Assembly (NCBI GenBank): GCA_030512335.1
Contig: JAULSU010000004.1
Coordinates: forward strand, 1,736,001 to 1,800,000
From: Immersiella caudata
Taxonomy: Eukaryota > Ascomycota > Sordariomycetes > Sordariales > Lasiosphaeriaceae
Length of the DNA: 64,000 nucleotides
Reading direction: 5' to 3'
In this document: positions 53,690 through 64,000 of the stretch, one piece after another
Numbering within the stretch: position 1 is the stretch's first letter
Layout: every line of letters starts with the position of its first letter
Translations under genes and position numbers: made by a program
The notes under the pieces: model-generated
Seen by the model: only the letters and a program-made list of their open reading frames with translations
What the model was told of the DNA's origin: nothing
The model's database searches: none

Positions 53690-56168
53690 TCACCCTCCGC
53701 TCGGAGCAGGAGACGCAGCCACCGAACCGCCCACAGATTCCCTCTCTTCGAGAGCCAGCCCCGCATACTCCCGGATCAAGTCTCCCATGCGTTTCTTCTC
53801 CGGATGGTTCACCATACTGACCACCTCAATGGGATAGAGCGCTTGCACGTGCTTGGCGCGCTCTTGCGACATGCCAACGCTCTCCCTGCGCACGTTAGCG
53901 AGCGTGTACAGGATGTCGAGGTCCTGCAGGGTCATATTCTTCAGGACGAGGTGCAGTACCGTAAAAGGCATGTAGTAGTTGCGGGCCTGCTCACTGAGCC
54001 CCTTGGCGCCGAGGATAAGGGTGCTCCGTGCAACATCCAAAGACTCCTGCTGTGGATCTGACGATGGCGTAGATCCTCTGCTGATTTGTTGTTGCTGCTG
54101 CTGGGCGGCAGCGACTTTGGAGATGGCCATGAAAGAGAGGACGTAGAGAGCGTGTCCCATGAAGGCGTCCGAGTACTCGTAGCCATGGCGGAGATAATAC
54201 AGGCGGGTGATGGCCTCGAAGGAGGCGCGGGACTTTTCGAGGGTGTCCTTGATGTCTTCTCGGTGCTCGGGCAACGATATGTCCTTGGGGTCCACGAGCT
54301 CGCATATCTTGGTCATCACGTTGTGATAGACGAGACTGGTGAATCTGATCAGCGTCGTTTGCATGAGGGGAAGGTGTCAATACTTACTGTATCTTTAGCT
54401 GTGAGGGGAAGACAACCTCGGCCGCCGTCAGGCAGGGAGGCAGTGAGACGAACCAATCATTCATCTTGTCGATGTATTCAAGGACCAACTCTGTGGATGC
54501 TGGGGCTGGATCTTCAGGGTCGTCTTTCTGTCCGAAAAGCCTGGAACCGAGGGAGTTCATGATGATGGCCAGCTCTGCCTTTGCTTTGAATCCGTATCCA
54601 TGGTTGAGGGAAACGAGAGCTTGGCTTGAGGGATATCGGACTCGGGTCTCCCCGTACCAACTCGGATCCTGTTGTGGATCTGGTAGCGGGTTCTTGGGCG
54701 CTTCGCGGATGAGCGGTGCAATATGGAAAAATAGACACTGTAGACTATGCATCCCGTCAGACTTGGAAGCTCTTGATACGTCAACGAATTTGCCCACCTA
54801 ATGTACCAATAAAGATTCCACGCTGTATAGTCGTACACACGCTGCCGTAGCTTGCTCCGAGGCTGTGATGGTGTCCTGTACAACCCGAGATCGTAGGCGA
54901 TGGAGACGCAGTGAAGGTTGTACGTCATGCCTAGCTTATCCATGGAGTCCATGTTCAAGAGGATATTGATGATGTTGCTGGCTTGAAGAAGGGTGATGGT
55001 GCGCTTTTCGTGAATCTCCATCTCGAACAATCTCTTTGTCTCGGCAAAGAACCCGTAGCCCAAACTCTGTGGGTTCCAGTGCTCCACACGATCATGAAGA
55101 CCAAGATGACAACGCTAAAGAAACTATCAGTATTTCGCAGAGTTAGGTCAACTTGTTGGAGGGGTACTCACACATGCCTGGGCTAGAATTGCATTGACCA
55201 GGACTGGGGAGCAGAATCGGTTGGTTCTGGGTCCAGCGAGCATGTCGTCCAAGAATGCATCCATCTGGAAGCAAGTGAAGAAATGATACTCATACTGGTA
55301 GTAGAGACGCAGCAAAGTCCTCATGAGGTTATCGTCGTTGCTCACTGTCGTCCACTCGGACGGCTTCACCTCGTCGAGCCTCGGGTCATCAATTCTCGCC
55401 GCATGGTACGGCTTGAAGAACTGCGGCCGACTCTGCTCATTCGACAGTGGGGGCAGGGGACGCGGGGGTTCGCCGGTAGCATCAGCCGATGCCTCAAACA
55501 GCAACGACGCCAGGTATGGCCGGGCCAGACTTCGCAGAAAGGGCGGCATCTCCTTTCGGAAGGGGAAGACATATCGGAACCTCGTCTCGGGGGCCAGCTG
55601 AAGCTGCAGGAGGAGGTCGCCCTCGCGAACCGAGCGGAGCACCGCTTCGGGCTCAGCGCCTTGGCGGAGCCTTTGGTAGACGGCGGCAGCATCAGCTTCG
55701 TCTCGCGACTTGATGATCTCAAACAGGCCAACCAAGGTCTCGTACGCCGTGCGCATGTTCCTGGCGGACGAGCGCAGGTGTTCCGTCTCCTCCTCAAGCT
55801 CGGTGTACTTGCGCTTCAGCGTCGCCACCTTATTTTCCCCTGGGGGTTGAACCCATGCGCAGTCGCGACTTCGGTGCGAACAGGAGCGGCAAACAGGACG
55901 GAGGCCATCGCACTGCGTGTTGCGAGATGCGTCAGAACCAAATCTGAGTGAGATTTTATGTCCCCGAGGGGAGGGAATGGGAGGGGTCGGTGTCGCACGC
56001 ACTCACCTTGATTTTGTGTTTGCGGCACGGCTCGCAGGGAGCCGAGGTTGCTGTCCGCTTCTTGGCCAATTCCCGCGACGGGCCGGGCGGTCCGCCGTTG
56101 CCTCCAGGGCTCGACCCGGAGTTGGGTCTCTGCGCTGGCAAAAGGGGTCGGTATTTGGATGGTTCCAT
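53690..56168 (-). CDS. Zn2Cys6 transcription factor with fungal middle-homology region
   Basis: Five exons: 56168-56007, 55912-55172, 55114-54798, 54744-54388, 54344-53690; introns 43-94 bp; phases agree; 743 residues. The zinc cluster is split by intron 1: CEPCRKHKIK joined to CDGLRPVCRSCSHRSRDC gives C-x2-C-x6-C-x6-C-x2-C-x6-C. A leucine-heptad linker follows (LKRKYTELEEETEHLRSSAR). The middle region has patterns usual in this class (YQYEYHFFTCFQMDAF; EHWNPQSLGYGFFAETKRLF; DPSWYGE-RVRYP). A poly-Gln stretch (QQQQQQ) lies near residue 620. Nuclear regulator; targets unknown. The stop is 95 bp from the 3' end of the Hsp70-like paralogue 2, convergent. Confidence 0.87.
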
Positions 56169-57889
56169 GCTGGTGCTCCCGCTTCACCGCGCCGGACGGG
56201 AGTTGAAGGTGTGCGACGGGACGAAAGGGTGCCCTCTGAACCAGAAAAGATGGAATTCTGGGGGACCACTGTCCTGTTTGCCCTCCCCCAGCGCTCTCTC
56301 AACAGTGCGACAGTGGGGGTCCACACCCGCATCGCGGCGGTCTCGCCGAAGCCGCTGGTTGGTGCGATTGCCCGAGGGGCTGCTGCAGGCCCGACCAATC
56401 ACCTGCTCGGCGGGGTGTCTTAAAGAGACAGCGCGAGCTGCAGGTGCAGGACTTCTGCTGTGTCTGGTGAGAGCTCCAATGGTGACTCGCAGCGATTGGA
56501 GCTGCCCAGGGCCAACGTATTCGGACACGAGGCAATCGATGCTGTGCTGGAGAGCGGTCGCTGCTCCGATGGTTCGAGCGCAGTTTTATCTCTGGAGTCT
56601 CTGATCGCGACAGACAGAAGCTCAACACGGAAGTCGTTTCTTCCCGTTCCTCCTCACGCCATCCATGGATCTGAGCCGCTCCATGACTTTGTCGCTCTTC
56701 CGAGCGCTCGCGTGGCACTGCGGCAGCCATGCCGCCGCACCTTTGTGTTTGGCCACAGATGGGTTCCGGACAACGCTCATTGCCTAATTTCCTACACGCG
56801 GCTAGGCCCTGCAAGGACGCTCATGGCACGATGACGCCCTTCTCAACAAACTCCAGCAACTCGAGCGGCCTATCAAATTGATCGGTGTGGTCGCCGAGGC
56901 TTCCGATTTGCCAATCTGCCCTCCTTTGATCCACCGTCTACCACACGGCAGTCCACGGCCGGTGAGGTTGATGTGTTGATCGCTCGACCTCGTGCCACGA
57001 CCCGACTGCTTGGCTCGTGGAATTATTATTTCATCGCGACGCCCAAGTCGATGATGCCGTGGGATAAGAGCCCTCGATCAACCGACACGAAATCTTTCAC
57101 TGCAGCAGTTCGCCTTTCATCGTCTCCCACTCGGAGCTCCCAGGCCAATATGGGATGAGTCCAAAGTTGGCTCGCCGGTACCGTACCCGAATTGTTGCGG
57201 TCGCGTTGGCGCACCGTGCGCCATTGAGGCAGCAGCCCCGCTGTCCTTGGCCAATCAGGCCCTTCCATCGTAGGTCTCGGCCAGCAAGCTCTTCCTGGAT
57301 TTCCGCTGCTTTGATCCCACAGTGGAATTTCTCAGTCACATGAGGCTGCGTTGCTGCATTCGTTCAACAAGCAGCTTTAGCATCGGTGTGCCAGATCCCA
57401 TCAGAACCCGCGTCTCGATGAGATCGTATCCAACGATCGCCCGCGACATGGGCGTGGCTTCAGTTGATCTTAGCTAAGTCAGACGCATATTTTATCGACA
57501 TCGTTTCCCTCCCGACAACTAAACCATAAAGCCCTGATACCCCAAAATAAGATACGACCAATGCGAGAAGAATATCCCATTCATTGCAGAACAGCATAAT
57601 AGCAGAATGGCTACACGGGTTCCTGGGTGGTTTTGTCTGGATTGCCGGTGATCGACTTTCCCAAGACCCAGGTCTGGGTCTTGTTCATGGTCTGTGCGCT
57701 GCCAGCAAGGGCAGAGGCAGGAGAAGAAGCCCTCCCCAGCCGTGTGGGGGAAAAGGGGGGAGAAGAGGAAAGGGGGGTAAAGGGGGATGGAGAAAGCGGG
57801 AAAAGGGGAAAGTAGAAAACAGAGAGAGGGGGGGATGAGGCAGAGTACGCTATTCTACAGTTTCGACCATGCTAACGAGCCATCTCCAG
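56169..57889. other. Intergenic, no gene established
   Basis: 1.7 kb upstream of the Zn2Cys6 gene. A purine-rich stretch (57740-57835, GGGGAAAAGG-like) is low-complexity. An upstream exon of the FN3 gene should lie here because 57890 follows a good branch/acceptor (gctaacg...ctccag), but I could not identify it. Confidence 0.4.
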
Positions 57890-58301
57890 AAACACAACAC
57901 CAGCCCCTAGGAGGGTTCCGGAGACGGGACGGAACGTGATTCCGGGTGCATTCTGGCCTTCGCCACCAACAAGGATCCGTGTAGATAACCAGTCAACAAC
58001 GGATGCTGTCGTCTCCTGGGATCAGTTGCCGAACGTGGCCGGATATCGCGTATGGGTGAGAAATGTCGAATGGGGATGCGACTTCAACTACACGCCCGAG
58101 GACGTCGCGACGGAGTTGCATTACGGGTTTGGCTTCTTGTTCCCGGAGACATGGAACTTTGAGTTGTGCGTAAGCGCCTTCCACGGGAATCTGGAGTCGG
58201 CGAGGTCGAATTGTGTGCGGCCGCCGAAGTGGCCGGGTTTTGAGGGGCAGATGGGACCAGAGGTGGAGCGGCGGCCGGGGTGGTTATTTTTCTTGAAATA
58301 G
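57890..58301 (+). CDS. Fibronectin type III-like domain, last exon, partial
   Basis: The exon begins after a strong acceptor (branch gctaac, ctccag at 57884-57889) and ends at TAG/TGA 58299-58301. It encodes PSPPTRIRVDNQSTTDAVVS WDQLPNVAGYRVWVRNV, a typical fibronectin type III strand pattern, then LFPETWNFELCVSAFHGNLE, with paired cysteines suggesting a secreted protein. There is no ATG in the open frame. In fungi such FN3-like modules often end secreted hydrolases or adhesins. The upstream exon(s) were not found, so this may be a fragment of a lost gene. Confidence 0.45.
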
Positions 58302-58709
58302 CGGTGCCAGGTAATAAAGCAGGCAAGTGCAGACCACCGAGCATCCTCTTCGTGTCGGAGCCTTCCATCCGGCTCACAACGCAGCTCGATTTTGCAGCGT
58401 CACTGTCTAAGAAAGTACTTGCTTACCTTATCCTGATCACCTTATTTTTGTGCCTCACCATGAATGCGCTCTACTCGGCGAGAAGACTCAATCGCGGGCT
58501 CAGGCTAATTCGAAGAGTACAACTCGCCAAGGAATCAACCGGCATCATAAGTCCCAGCGGGTCGAGTAAGATTCGCAGATACTGCCTACGTAGACCAGGT
58601 CACGTCGCTATAAATTTGATTTCCCCGCATTGCTCGGAATCATTGCAACCAGTCCACTTCACACATCGTAGCCGCCGATTGAAAGCGAACTCTGATTGCC
58701 TCAGCTATC
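58302..58709. other. Short gap upstream of the Cys-rich protein
   Basis: 0.4 kb with no supported feature; a plus frame crosses it without motif. Confidence 0.35.
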
Positions 58710-59234
58710 ATGGTCACAAAGATCTGCCTCACTGCCTGCCTCATGGCTTTCGTATTCCCGCGGTCTGTCCCTTTATCATCACGAAAGAAGACCACTAACT
58801 GACACCCTGAAGCCCTGCCTGGACGAACGTGATTAACCATAACGGCCGCCCCGCGACATCTACCAACCTTCACCCCTCAACCACAGCCAGGCCCACGATC
58901 GTCTGTACAAGCACAGCAACCGCCACCTGGTTTGCCACTTCGGGATGCGCCATCCCCTGCGGCACCCAGGTCCAATGCATCGGCGACTGTGAGCGCTCAC
59001 TTCGTGTTCCTGGATTCTGCCAATATTTGCTGACAGCTACCCACAGACGGCGTCGGCGTCCCCTGCGGATGTGACCGCGTGTCTGTCACCGTCACAACCA
59101 CAACCATATGCCCCAGGATTTCGCCGTGCATTCAGTGTCGTACTGGCTGGGGTATCGCCACTTACTATTCTTCGTGTCCGACGACGCCGATCTCGTCTTC
59201 GAATCCGACTGTAACCCCTGTGTCGCCGGCCTAG
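58710..59234 (+). CDS. Small secreted cysteine-rich protein, effector-like
   Basis: Proposed exons 58710-58762, 58891-58988 and 59047-59234; the second intron (GTGAGC..CACAG, 58 bp) is strong, the first (donor GTCTGT) weak but phase-consistent; 112 residues. The first exon gives a hydrophobic signal-like start (ICLTACLMAFVF). The mature part is Thr/Cys-rich: GCAIPCGTQVQC, VPCGCDRVSVTVTTTT, CPRISPCIQC, about 10 cysteines, ending TPVSPA. Cys-rich secreted proteins with TVTTTT stretches are common in plant-associated fungi and may be wall-bound or apoplastic. The start could also lie in another upstream exon. No family name is assigned. Confidence 0.45.
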
Positions 59235-60405
59235 TCCGAAGGGAATGACTACCCGTGTTAGGAAGGAATATCCATGGGGAAGAGACTTTTGAGACTGTAG
59301 AACTGCTTTGGATTGCAGGGAGGACGTTTCTGGTATTCATGTCTTAATTATTGTACGGGCTGACAGCCCTCTCTTGGCGTGGGGCCCGGCAGACTTCAAG
59401 GTTGGAACGGCTACGTCGGTAAAGCTAGAATAGCCTCCCCGTTCAATCCGAGGCAGGACTCGGAAACAGGCCCACTCAGGGCTGCTTCTGTGGGATAAAT
59501 AATGACCTGAGGGACTTGTCTTCCAATATCTCCTTCCTACACTGGCGGTAAACTAATACCATGGGTTCACCGCCGGCGCCGTACTCACAGGGCTTCGCTG
59601 CCGCATCGCCCAAGACGTCTCGTATCAGCCGGCTACTCTCTCGGCTCAGCCTCGGCCCACCCCCAGCTTTTGAAGAGCCATCTAATCGCACTATGACCGA
59701 GTGCGCGAGATGCTGCCGCGTTTTCCTATTTCCCATCTAGAAGAGCGATCGACAAAATATTTGAATCTGCGGACGATACCATCCCTGTGAATAACCTAGA
59801 GACCGCATGGGAGCCAGCCGATGCGGGCACGAGATGAGGGAACTGTGACTGGCGAGGACCAGACCATAGTCAGCACATTGACGAGATTGTGGCTGACAAC
59901 AAGGAAATCCGGAAATCCTGCTTTGGCAATAAATTTTAGGTGCGAGAGTGTTGCTTACTTGTCACACAAAAGGAAGCGACGGAGGGGGAGAAAAAGCATC
60001 CTGCGTATTGGAGATGCGTCGTCTCGCAAGAGCAGCATGTGCCAAAGGAATATTGATGCCAGCCTTAAGAGCGGAAGAAACCCTCCGCTGTTGTGGATCT
60101 GCTCCTGGGGGAAATCGCATAGTGCTGCAACTTGCCCAATAGCTCAAGCCACATCAGGAGTGGAAAAGGGCTGAACGAGCCCAGCTGGGGAAAGAACCCC
60201 CCTGCATGTGAGGTCAGAGGCGTGATGTTCGCCAATCTTTTTAAAACATGGCAATCAACAAAAGACGATAATACCAACACTAAGCCGCATCTTTTTTTCC
60301 TAGCTTCAGTCGGTCGTTTCTTGCATCGCTTTTGCGCAGTCGTTCGTTGTGCTCCCATTCCATTCCGGTCTTTACCATTCTTTTTTGGCGCGCTCTCTTT
60401 GCAAG
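59235..60405. other. Intergenic, no gene seen
   Basis: 1.17 kb containing the promoter of the Ser-rich gene; no TATA box close to 60406 and no coding feature. Confidence 0.4.
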
Positions 60406-61536
60406 ATGAGGGACCAGCAAACGCTCGCCTTGACGGTTTTTGCGGTGGCATGCGCGCCGGGGGCTTTAGCGCGGTGCCACCACCTGCCATCCTCAAAGTC
60501 GTCGCTTTCGGCGTCTTCATCGGTGGGTCCGTCTTCTTCGTCCGCTATCCCGTCCTCAATTTTGTCGTCGGTTTTGTCTTCGATTTTGCCCTCGATTACA
60601 CCATCGTCGATCCTGTCTTCCGCGATCCCATCGCCGACTCCATCGTCTGACGCTTCACCGTCCACCGTCCACCGTCCACCGTCCACCGTTTCGCCGTCCG
60701 TCTCATCTTCCGCCCCGCCATCGTCCATCTCCTCATCGGCCGCGCCATCTTCGGCGGTGTCATCGATCGCATCGGTTTCCTCATCAGTTGCCCTTCAGGT
60801 TCAGACGTTCGTCTGCGATGGAAGCGGGTACCTCGTTCAAAGCAACGTTCTCCAGCGCCTCGACTTCGAAATTGGCGTGCTTACGCCCATCTCTACAGAT
60901 CTCGGAATAAACACTGATTCTTTGGGCTGCAACGTTTTGGACAGCTATCTTTACGGATTTGACTCTGAAAACAGAGTGGTGCGTATCGACGCGCAGGGGA
61001 ACGTCACGCCTGTGACCGGCGAAGACAGCGTCTCCTCCAGCGCTGGCGAGATCGACGCTGATGGATTCTACTGGGTCTCAGGGGGCGGCACCGATTTCGC
61101 CCAAATCAATCTGAGGCCAGGAAGCCTTACGTACGGCGCATATCTCGCGTCGGGCGAAATCGACAACCTCGGCTATACCATCACAGACTAGGTTGATCTG
61201 GGATCCCAGGGTGGCAATGGCGGCTACCTTTACACCGTCGCGACAGGGGTCACACCGGATACGAACACGATTTTGCGCTTCTCCAAAACCACGTACGAGT
61301 GGGAGTTTGTGGGCACCGATGCCTTCCCCGCGAGCACTGGTTGGGGTGCCATGTACGGTTTTGAACAAGGTCAAGCCATCTTTGCGACCAACTCGTTGAC
61401 TGGCCAGGTGTGGAGGTTTGGGATTACCAATGGCCAGTACAGCAACCAAAGGGACAACATCATTGCCAGCCCATCGGAGCAGCCAAACGATGGCGCCGCC
61501 TGCCGCACCAGACCACCTTCCCCGTCTGCTAGTTAA
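60406..61536 (+). pseudogene. Secreted Ser-rich protein with DUF6923-like domain, internal stop
   Basis: The ATG at 60406 starts a signal peptide (LALTVFAVACAPGALA). Residues ~30-135 are a Ser/Pro-rich low-complexity stalk (PSSILSSVLSSILPS), then a beta-rich domain resembling DUF6923: CDGSGYLVQSNVLQRLDFE, SLGCNVLDSYLYGF, VRIDAQGNVTPV, GEIDADGFYWVSG, FAQINLRPGS. TAG at 61189-61191 ends the frame after 261 codons, but the same frame reopens at once and carries the rest of the domain (GGYLYTVATGV, ILRFSKTTYEWEF, GWGAMYGFEQGQAIFATN) to TAA at 61534-61536. Relatives have a Trp near this stop, and TGG to TAG fits CpA mutation of the other strand. Either a truncated secreted protein or a young pseudogene; no intron removes the stop. 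Confidence 0.65.
60654..60688 (+). repeat. 7-bp tandem repeat in a coding region
   Basis: One imperfect (ttcaccg) and four perfect copies of tccaccg. The unit is not a multiple of three, so gain or loss of one copy shifts the reading frame of the Ser-rich protein. Confidence 0.85.
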
Positions 61537-61925
61537 CACTGAGACTGATGGCCACGTGGCAATACATTCGGGCTTCTGCCCAGGTTGGATAGCCACCTGA
61601 TCTAACACTCTTTTTTACCGCTCATGGTTGCCTTGTCAGCTGATTCTCTCACGCTTGCGACCATCTTCACTTCTGTTCTGTTCCAGACCAAGACATATTC
61701 ACCCAATCAAATCTGTTCGTTTAGATGACGTGAGTCTTGAATTCTGGTATCAAAAAGGAGAAAGGAAAGCTAGCTGTGAACAGAAAAGACGATTACAAGA
61801 AGAAAGTACGAGAGAAAACTCCCAAGATCAGATCAAAGAAAGACATTTTAGGATGTCCTATTCCAAGCAAGAAGCTGCTTTCAGCCACAATTCCGCACCA
61901 CCGCCGCTGTCTTACCCAGTTCCTC
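61537..61925. other. Gap between convergent 3' ends
   Basis: The 389 bp contains no supported feature; presumably the 3' untranslated regions and polyadenylation sites of both flanking genes. Confidence 0.4.
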
Positions 61926-63464
61926 TCAAGGCTTCTTCGCCAGAACGAAGCACTTGTCATAAACAGTCCACATCTTCTCAAAGAGTGTCTTGCGCCAGTC
62001 CGGAGTCTGGTAGTTGTCGCCGGCGTAGACATAGCACTGCAGCCCAACCTTGAGATCAACATCCACACCAAGGATGGCCTTGGTGTTGGCGCAGATGCCA
62101 CCGTTGCTGTTGCCCGAGACCTTGGCGGTACCCTCGAACTTGGGAGCCAAGATGGCGACACCAACCTCATAGCCAGACTTGAAGATGCGAGCCTCAGCCT
62201 TGGGGGTGATGAAAGCGTGGACACCAAGCTTGGCCTTGAGGGAACCAGCGCCCTTGGGCTCGACAGTGGTTGTGCTAACGACCCATCTAAACTCCGCGTC
62301 AGCCTCATCATCTCTCGCAGACAAAGCAGCCAGAAATCAAACTCACCCAGTCTTTTCATCATCGCACCCCTTAAAACACTCCCTCCACACCGAAGGGCTC
62401 GTCAACTTAGCGGTAGCTCCCCAGGTAACATTCCCCTCACCATCAATGCTCGCATCATAGCCCACCCCAATATCTGCCGCAATTCTCAAAGTCGCAACCC
62501 TCTTAATCTCAAACCCATACGCGGTAATCGGCACCACAACCTTGTGCCCCTTGCCCGTCTTGCTGCCCTTGCCGTGCAGCTTGAGGTTCAGGAACGCAGA
62601 GACGTCCTCGGCGCGGAATTCGACGTAGGATTGCTTGACCCTGAACCAGCGGATCTTGGCGTAGAGCTTGACCTTGATCTTGCCGCGGGTGCCGCAGTCG
62701 GTGCAGTCGAGCTTGAGGTAGTTTGCGCCGGAGCCGAGGGAGAAGATGTTTTTGTTGTCAAAGTTGCGGTTAAGGGAGATGGTGGTTGTTTTCTTGGCGA
62801 CGATACGCTTGTCGAGATCCGCGGATTCGAGATCTCGGGTGTTGACGATGGGCTCGTCGACGTCGGCGAGGGTCTCGACGACGAGGTCGCCGTCGGGGAT
62901 GATGGATTCGAGGTCGGTGATTTCCTGGACGGTCATGTAGGCGACGAACTTGACGTCGTCGTAGCGGATGGCGGTGACGCGGAAGGGGGCTTCGGCCTTG
63001 TCGTCGCCGCACGAGGGGTGGTTGACAAACATGATGATGTTGTTCTTGGAGGCGCCGTTGACCCAGCTCCACGAGGCTTTGGCTTGGTTGTACGGGCCCG
63101 ACTGCTTGAAGTCGAGGGACATGGTCGGGGCCGTGCAGTCGACTTTTTCGAGGGCGGAGCCAAAGTCGGACATGTCGATGACCTTGACGTCTTCTTGCTC
63201 GTCCCAGTTGGCGGTCAGCTCGGCTTTGGTGATGTCGTCGCCGTCGTCGTTCCAGTTGAGGGCGATGCGCTTCTTGAGGTTGAAGTCGAGGCGGCCGGTC
63301 AAGGCGGGGAGCTTGGGCTTGAGGAGCTTGATGTCGCCGCCGAGGCGGAACTTGTCGAGGGGGATGGCGCCGGGGGAGATGTCCAGGGCGGGGAGTTCTA
63401 GGACGGGGACGGCCCAGGCGGGGGCGAGCCCCAGGGCCAGGGCGAAGACGGAGGAGATGTGCAT
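61926..63464 (-). CDS. Secreted protein, DUF7029/DUF7223-like
   Basis: Exon 1 63464-62347, exon 2 62286-61926, with a 60-bp phase-2 intron (GTGAGT..TTTAG); 492 residues. The ATG at 63464 starts a clear signal peptide (HISSVFALALGLAPAWAVP). The N-terminal beta-rich domain (RIALNWNDDGDDITKAELTA; VDCTAPTMSLDF; WSWVNGASKNNIIMFVNHPS C) matches the pattern I associate with DUF7029; a Lys/Arg-rich joint (ESADLDKRIVAKK, possible Kex2 site) leads to a second beta-rich domain with CTDCGTRG and, after the intron, GVHAFITPKAEARI and LQCYVYAG. Two-domain secreted proteins of this kind are fungus-specific and of unknown function. GC-rich third positions suggest good expression. The open frame upstream of 63464 is the 5' leader. 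Confidence 0.82.
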
Positions 63465-64000
63465 TGTGGTTGAAGATATGAGCGAAGGGCTGGATGGGAT
63501 ATCCAAAAGATCCAAGCGAGTGTGGAGAAACGAGTGAATGTGCTTCCTTGAGGGTTGGAAGTGGCGTTGAGAGCTGTCTTGAAGAAGACGAGTGGCTTGA
63601 TGATGGGGAGACAGGATGAGAATTGGCGGGAATATCTCGACTCTTTTATATCTGCTGATCCTATTCTTTAACACCACGAATATACATCGTGATATCTCGG
63701 TGGTTCACAACATTGAGCAAGGCCGACTTTGGAAAGCCTAAGCCTGGGCATATTCGGACGCCACAACGGCCAAGGCTGAGTTCTGAAAGCCTCAACATCT
63801 CGCCAAGACTCTTTTGTCCGACCAATTAGTATCTCCTTTGAACGCGGTACCCGAATCCGCCTTTTCGGATGACCAGGCCGGCCGGGAGCTGAAAACCAAA
63901 AAGAATTCGACGAGAACAAAAACGCCTCGTTCAAGCGACAACCGCTCAGGCGTTCTCCGGCACTTCATTCCTCCCATCGGCGCTGAAAGCAAGCCATCCC
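63465..64000 (-). promoter_or_regulatory. Promoter of the secreted DUF7029-like gene
   Basis: On the minus strand a TATAAAA box (plus ttttata, 63644-63650) lies about 180 bp before the ATG at 63464. The rest of the window end shows no coding feature. Confidence 0.5.

Noticed and set aside
61737..63401. Long plus-strand open frame (554 codons)
   Set aside because: It is antisense to the well-supported secreted DUF7029-like gene, crosses that gene's intron and shows only Val/Asp/Gly-rich composition produced by the codon bias of the real strand.
1..64000. CRISPR arrays, bacterial operons, rRNA or tRNA genes
   Set aside because: No spaced repeat arrays or ribosome-binding operon structure is present, which fits a fungal nuclear region; no rRNA stretch or convincing tRNA was seen by eye, although a tRNA scan could still find one.

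Overview
This window is nuclear DNA of a filamentous ascomycete (Pezizomycotina, most likely Sordariomycetes). The evidence is many short GT..AG introns of about 45-110 bp with CTAAC/CTGAC-like branch sites, Zn2Cys6 regulators, HET-domain proteins, fungal CorA-like proteins, P450s, a Fot1/Pogo-type transposon, and families found mainly in filamentous fungi (UstYa/DUF3328, DUF6923, DUF7029-like). No function was computed; all family calls come from reading motifs, and intron boundaries are hand predictions checked for reading phase.

Layout. 0.8-3.2 kb: a multi-pass membrane protein. 5.0-8.5 kb: a Zn2Cys6 regulator divergent from an NmrA-like reductase. 9.6-11.3 kb: a CorA-like membrane protein. 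11.8-16.9 kb: a decay zone holding a complete but inactivated Fot1/Pogo element, a broken kinase-like gene into whose 3' end it inserted, and a broken CYTH (thiamine-triphosphatase-like) gene. 17.4-19.5 kb: an intact three-domain protein (P-loop kinase, HAD, UPRTase-like). 20.2-23.1 kb: a hairpin repeat and two HET-gene remnants in opposite orientation. 23.5-26.4 kb: an O-methyltransferase convergent with a P450. 28.2-35.7 kb: an intact membrane-anchored HET protein, a seven-exon CorA protein with the GMN motif, and an RBR-type ubiquitin ligase. 37.0-41.0 kb: a UstYa-like remnant, a small membrane/coiled-coil protein and a second P450. 42.4-47.9 kb: minus-strand zinc-cluster proteins, one intact with two tandem clusters, one decayed relative of it, and one doubtful. 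48.7-53.6 kb: two tandem Hsp70/actin-fold ATPase paralogues, the second carrying one in-frame stop. 53.7-56.2 kb: a Zn2Cys6 regulator. 57.9-63.5 kb: putative secreted proteins (FN3 fragment, small Cys-rich protein, Ser-rich DUF6923 protein with an internal stop, DUF7029/DUF7223-like protein).

Read together, this looks like an accessory, fast-evolving compartment: several allorecognition-type genes (HET), pieces of secondary metabolism (two P450s, one OMT, a UstYa-like remnant), secreted proteins, and at least eight broken genes. Several of the stop codons fit C-to-T change at CpA, as expected from repeat-induced point mutation; others do not, and many frameshifts are single-base, so some may be assembly errors. 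The parts most worth attention are the Hsp70-like pair, the family of proteins with two zinc clusters, the three-domain UPRTase fusion, and the RBR gene with a 14-nt microexon.
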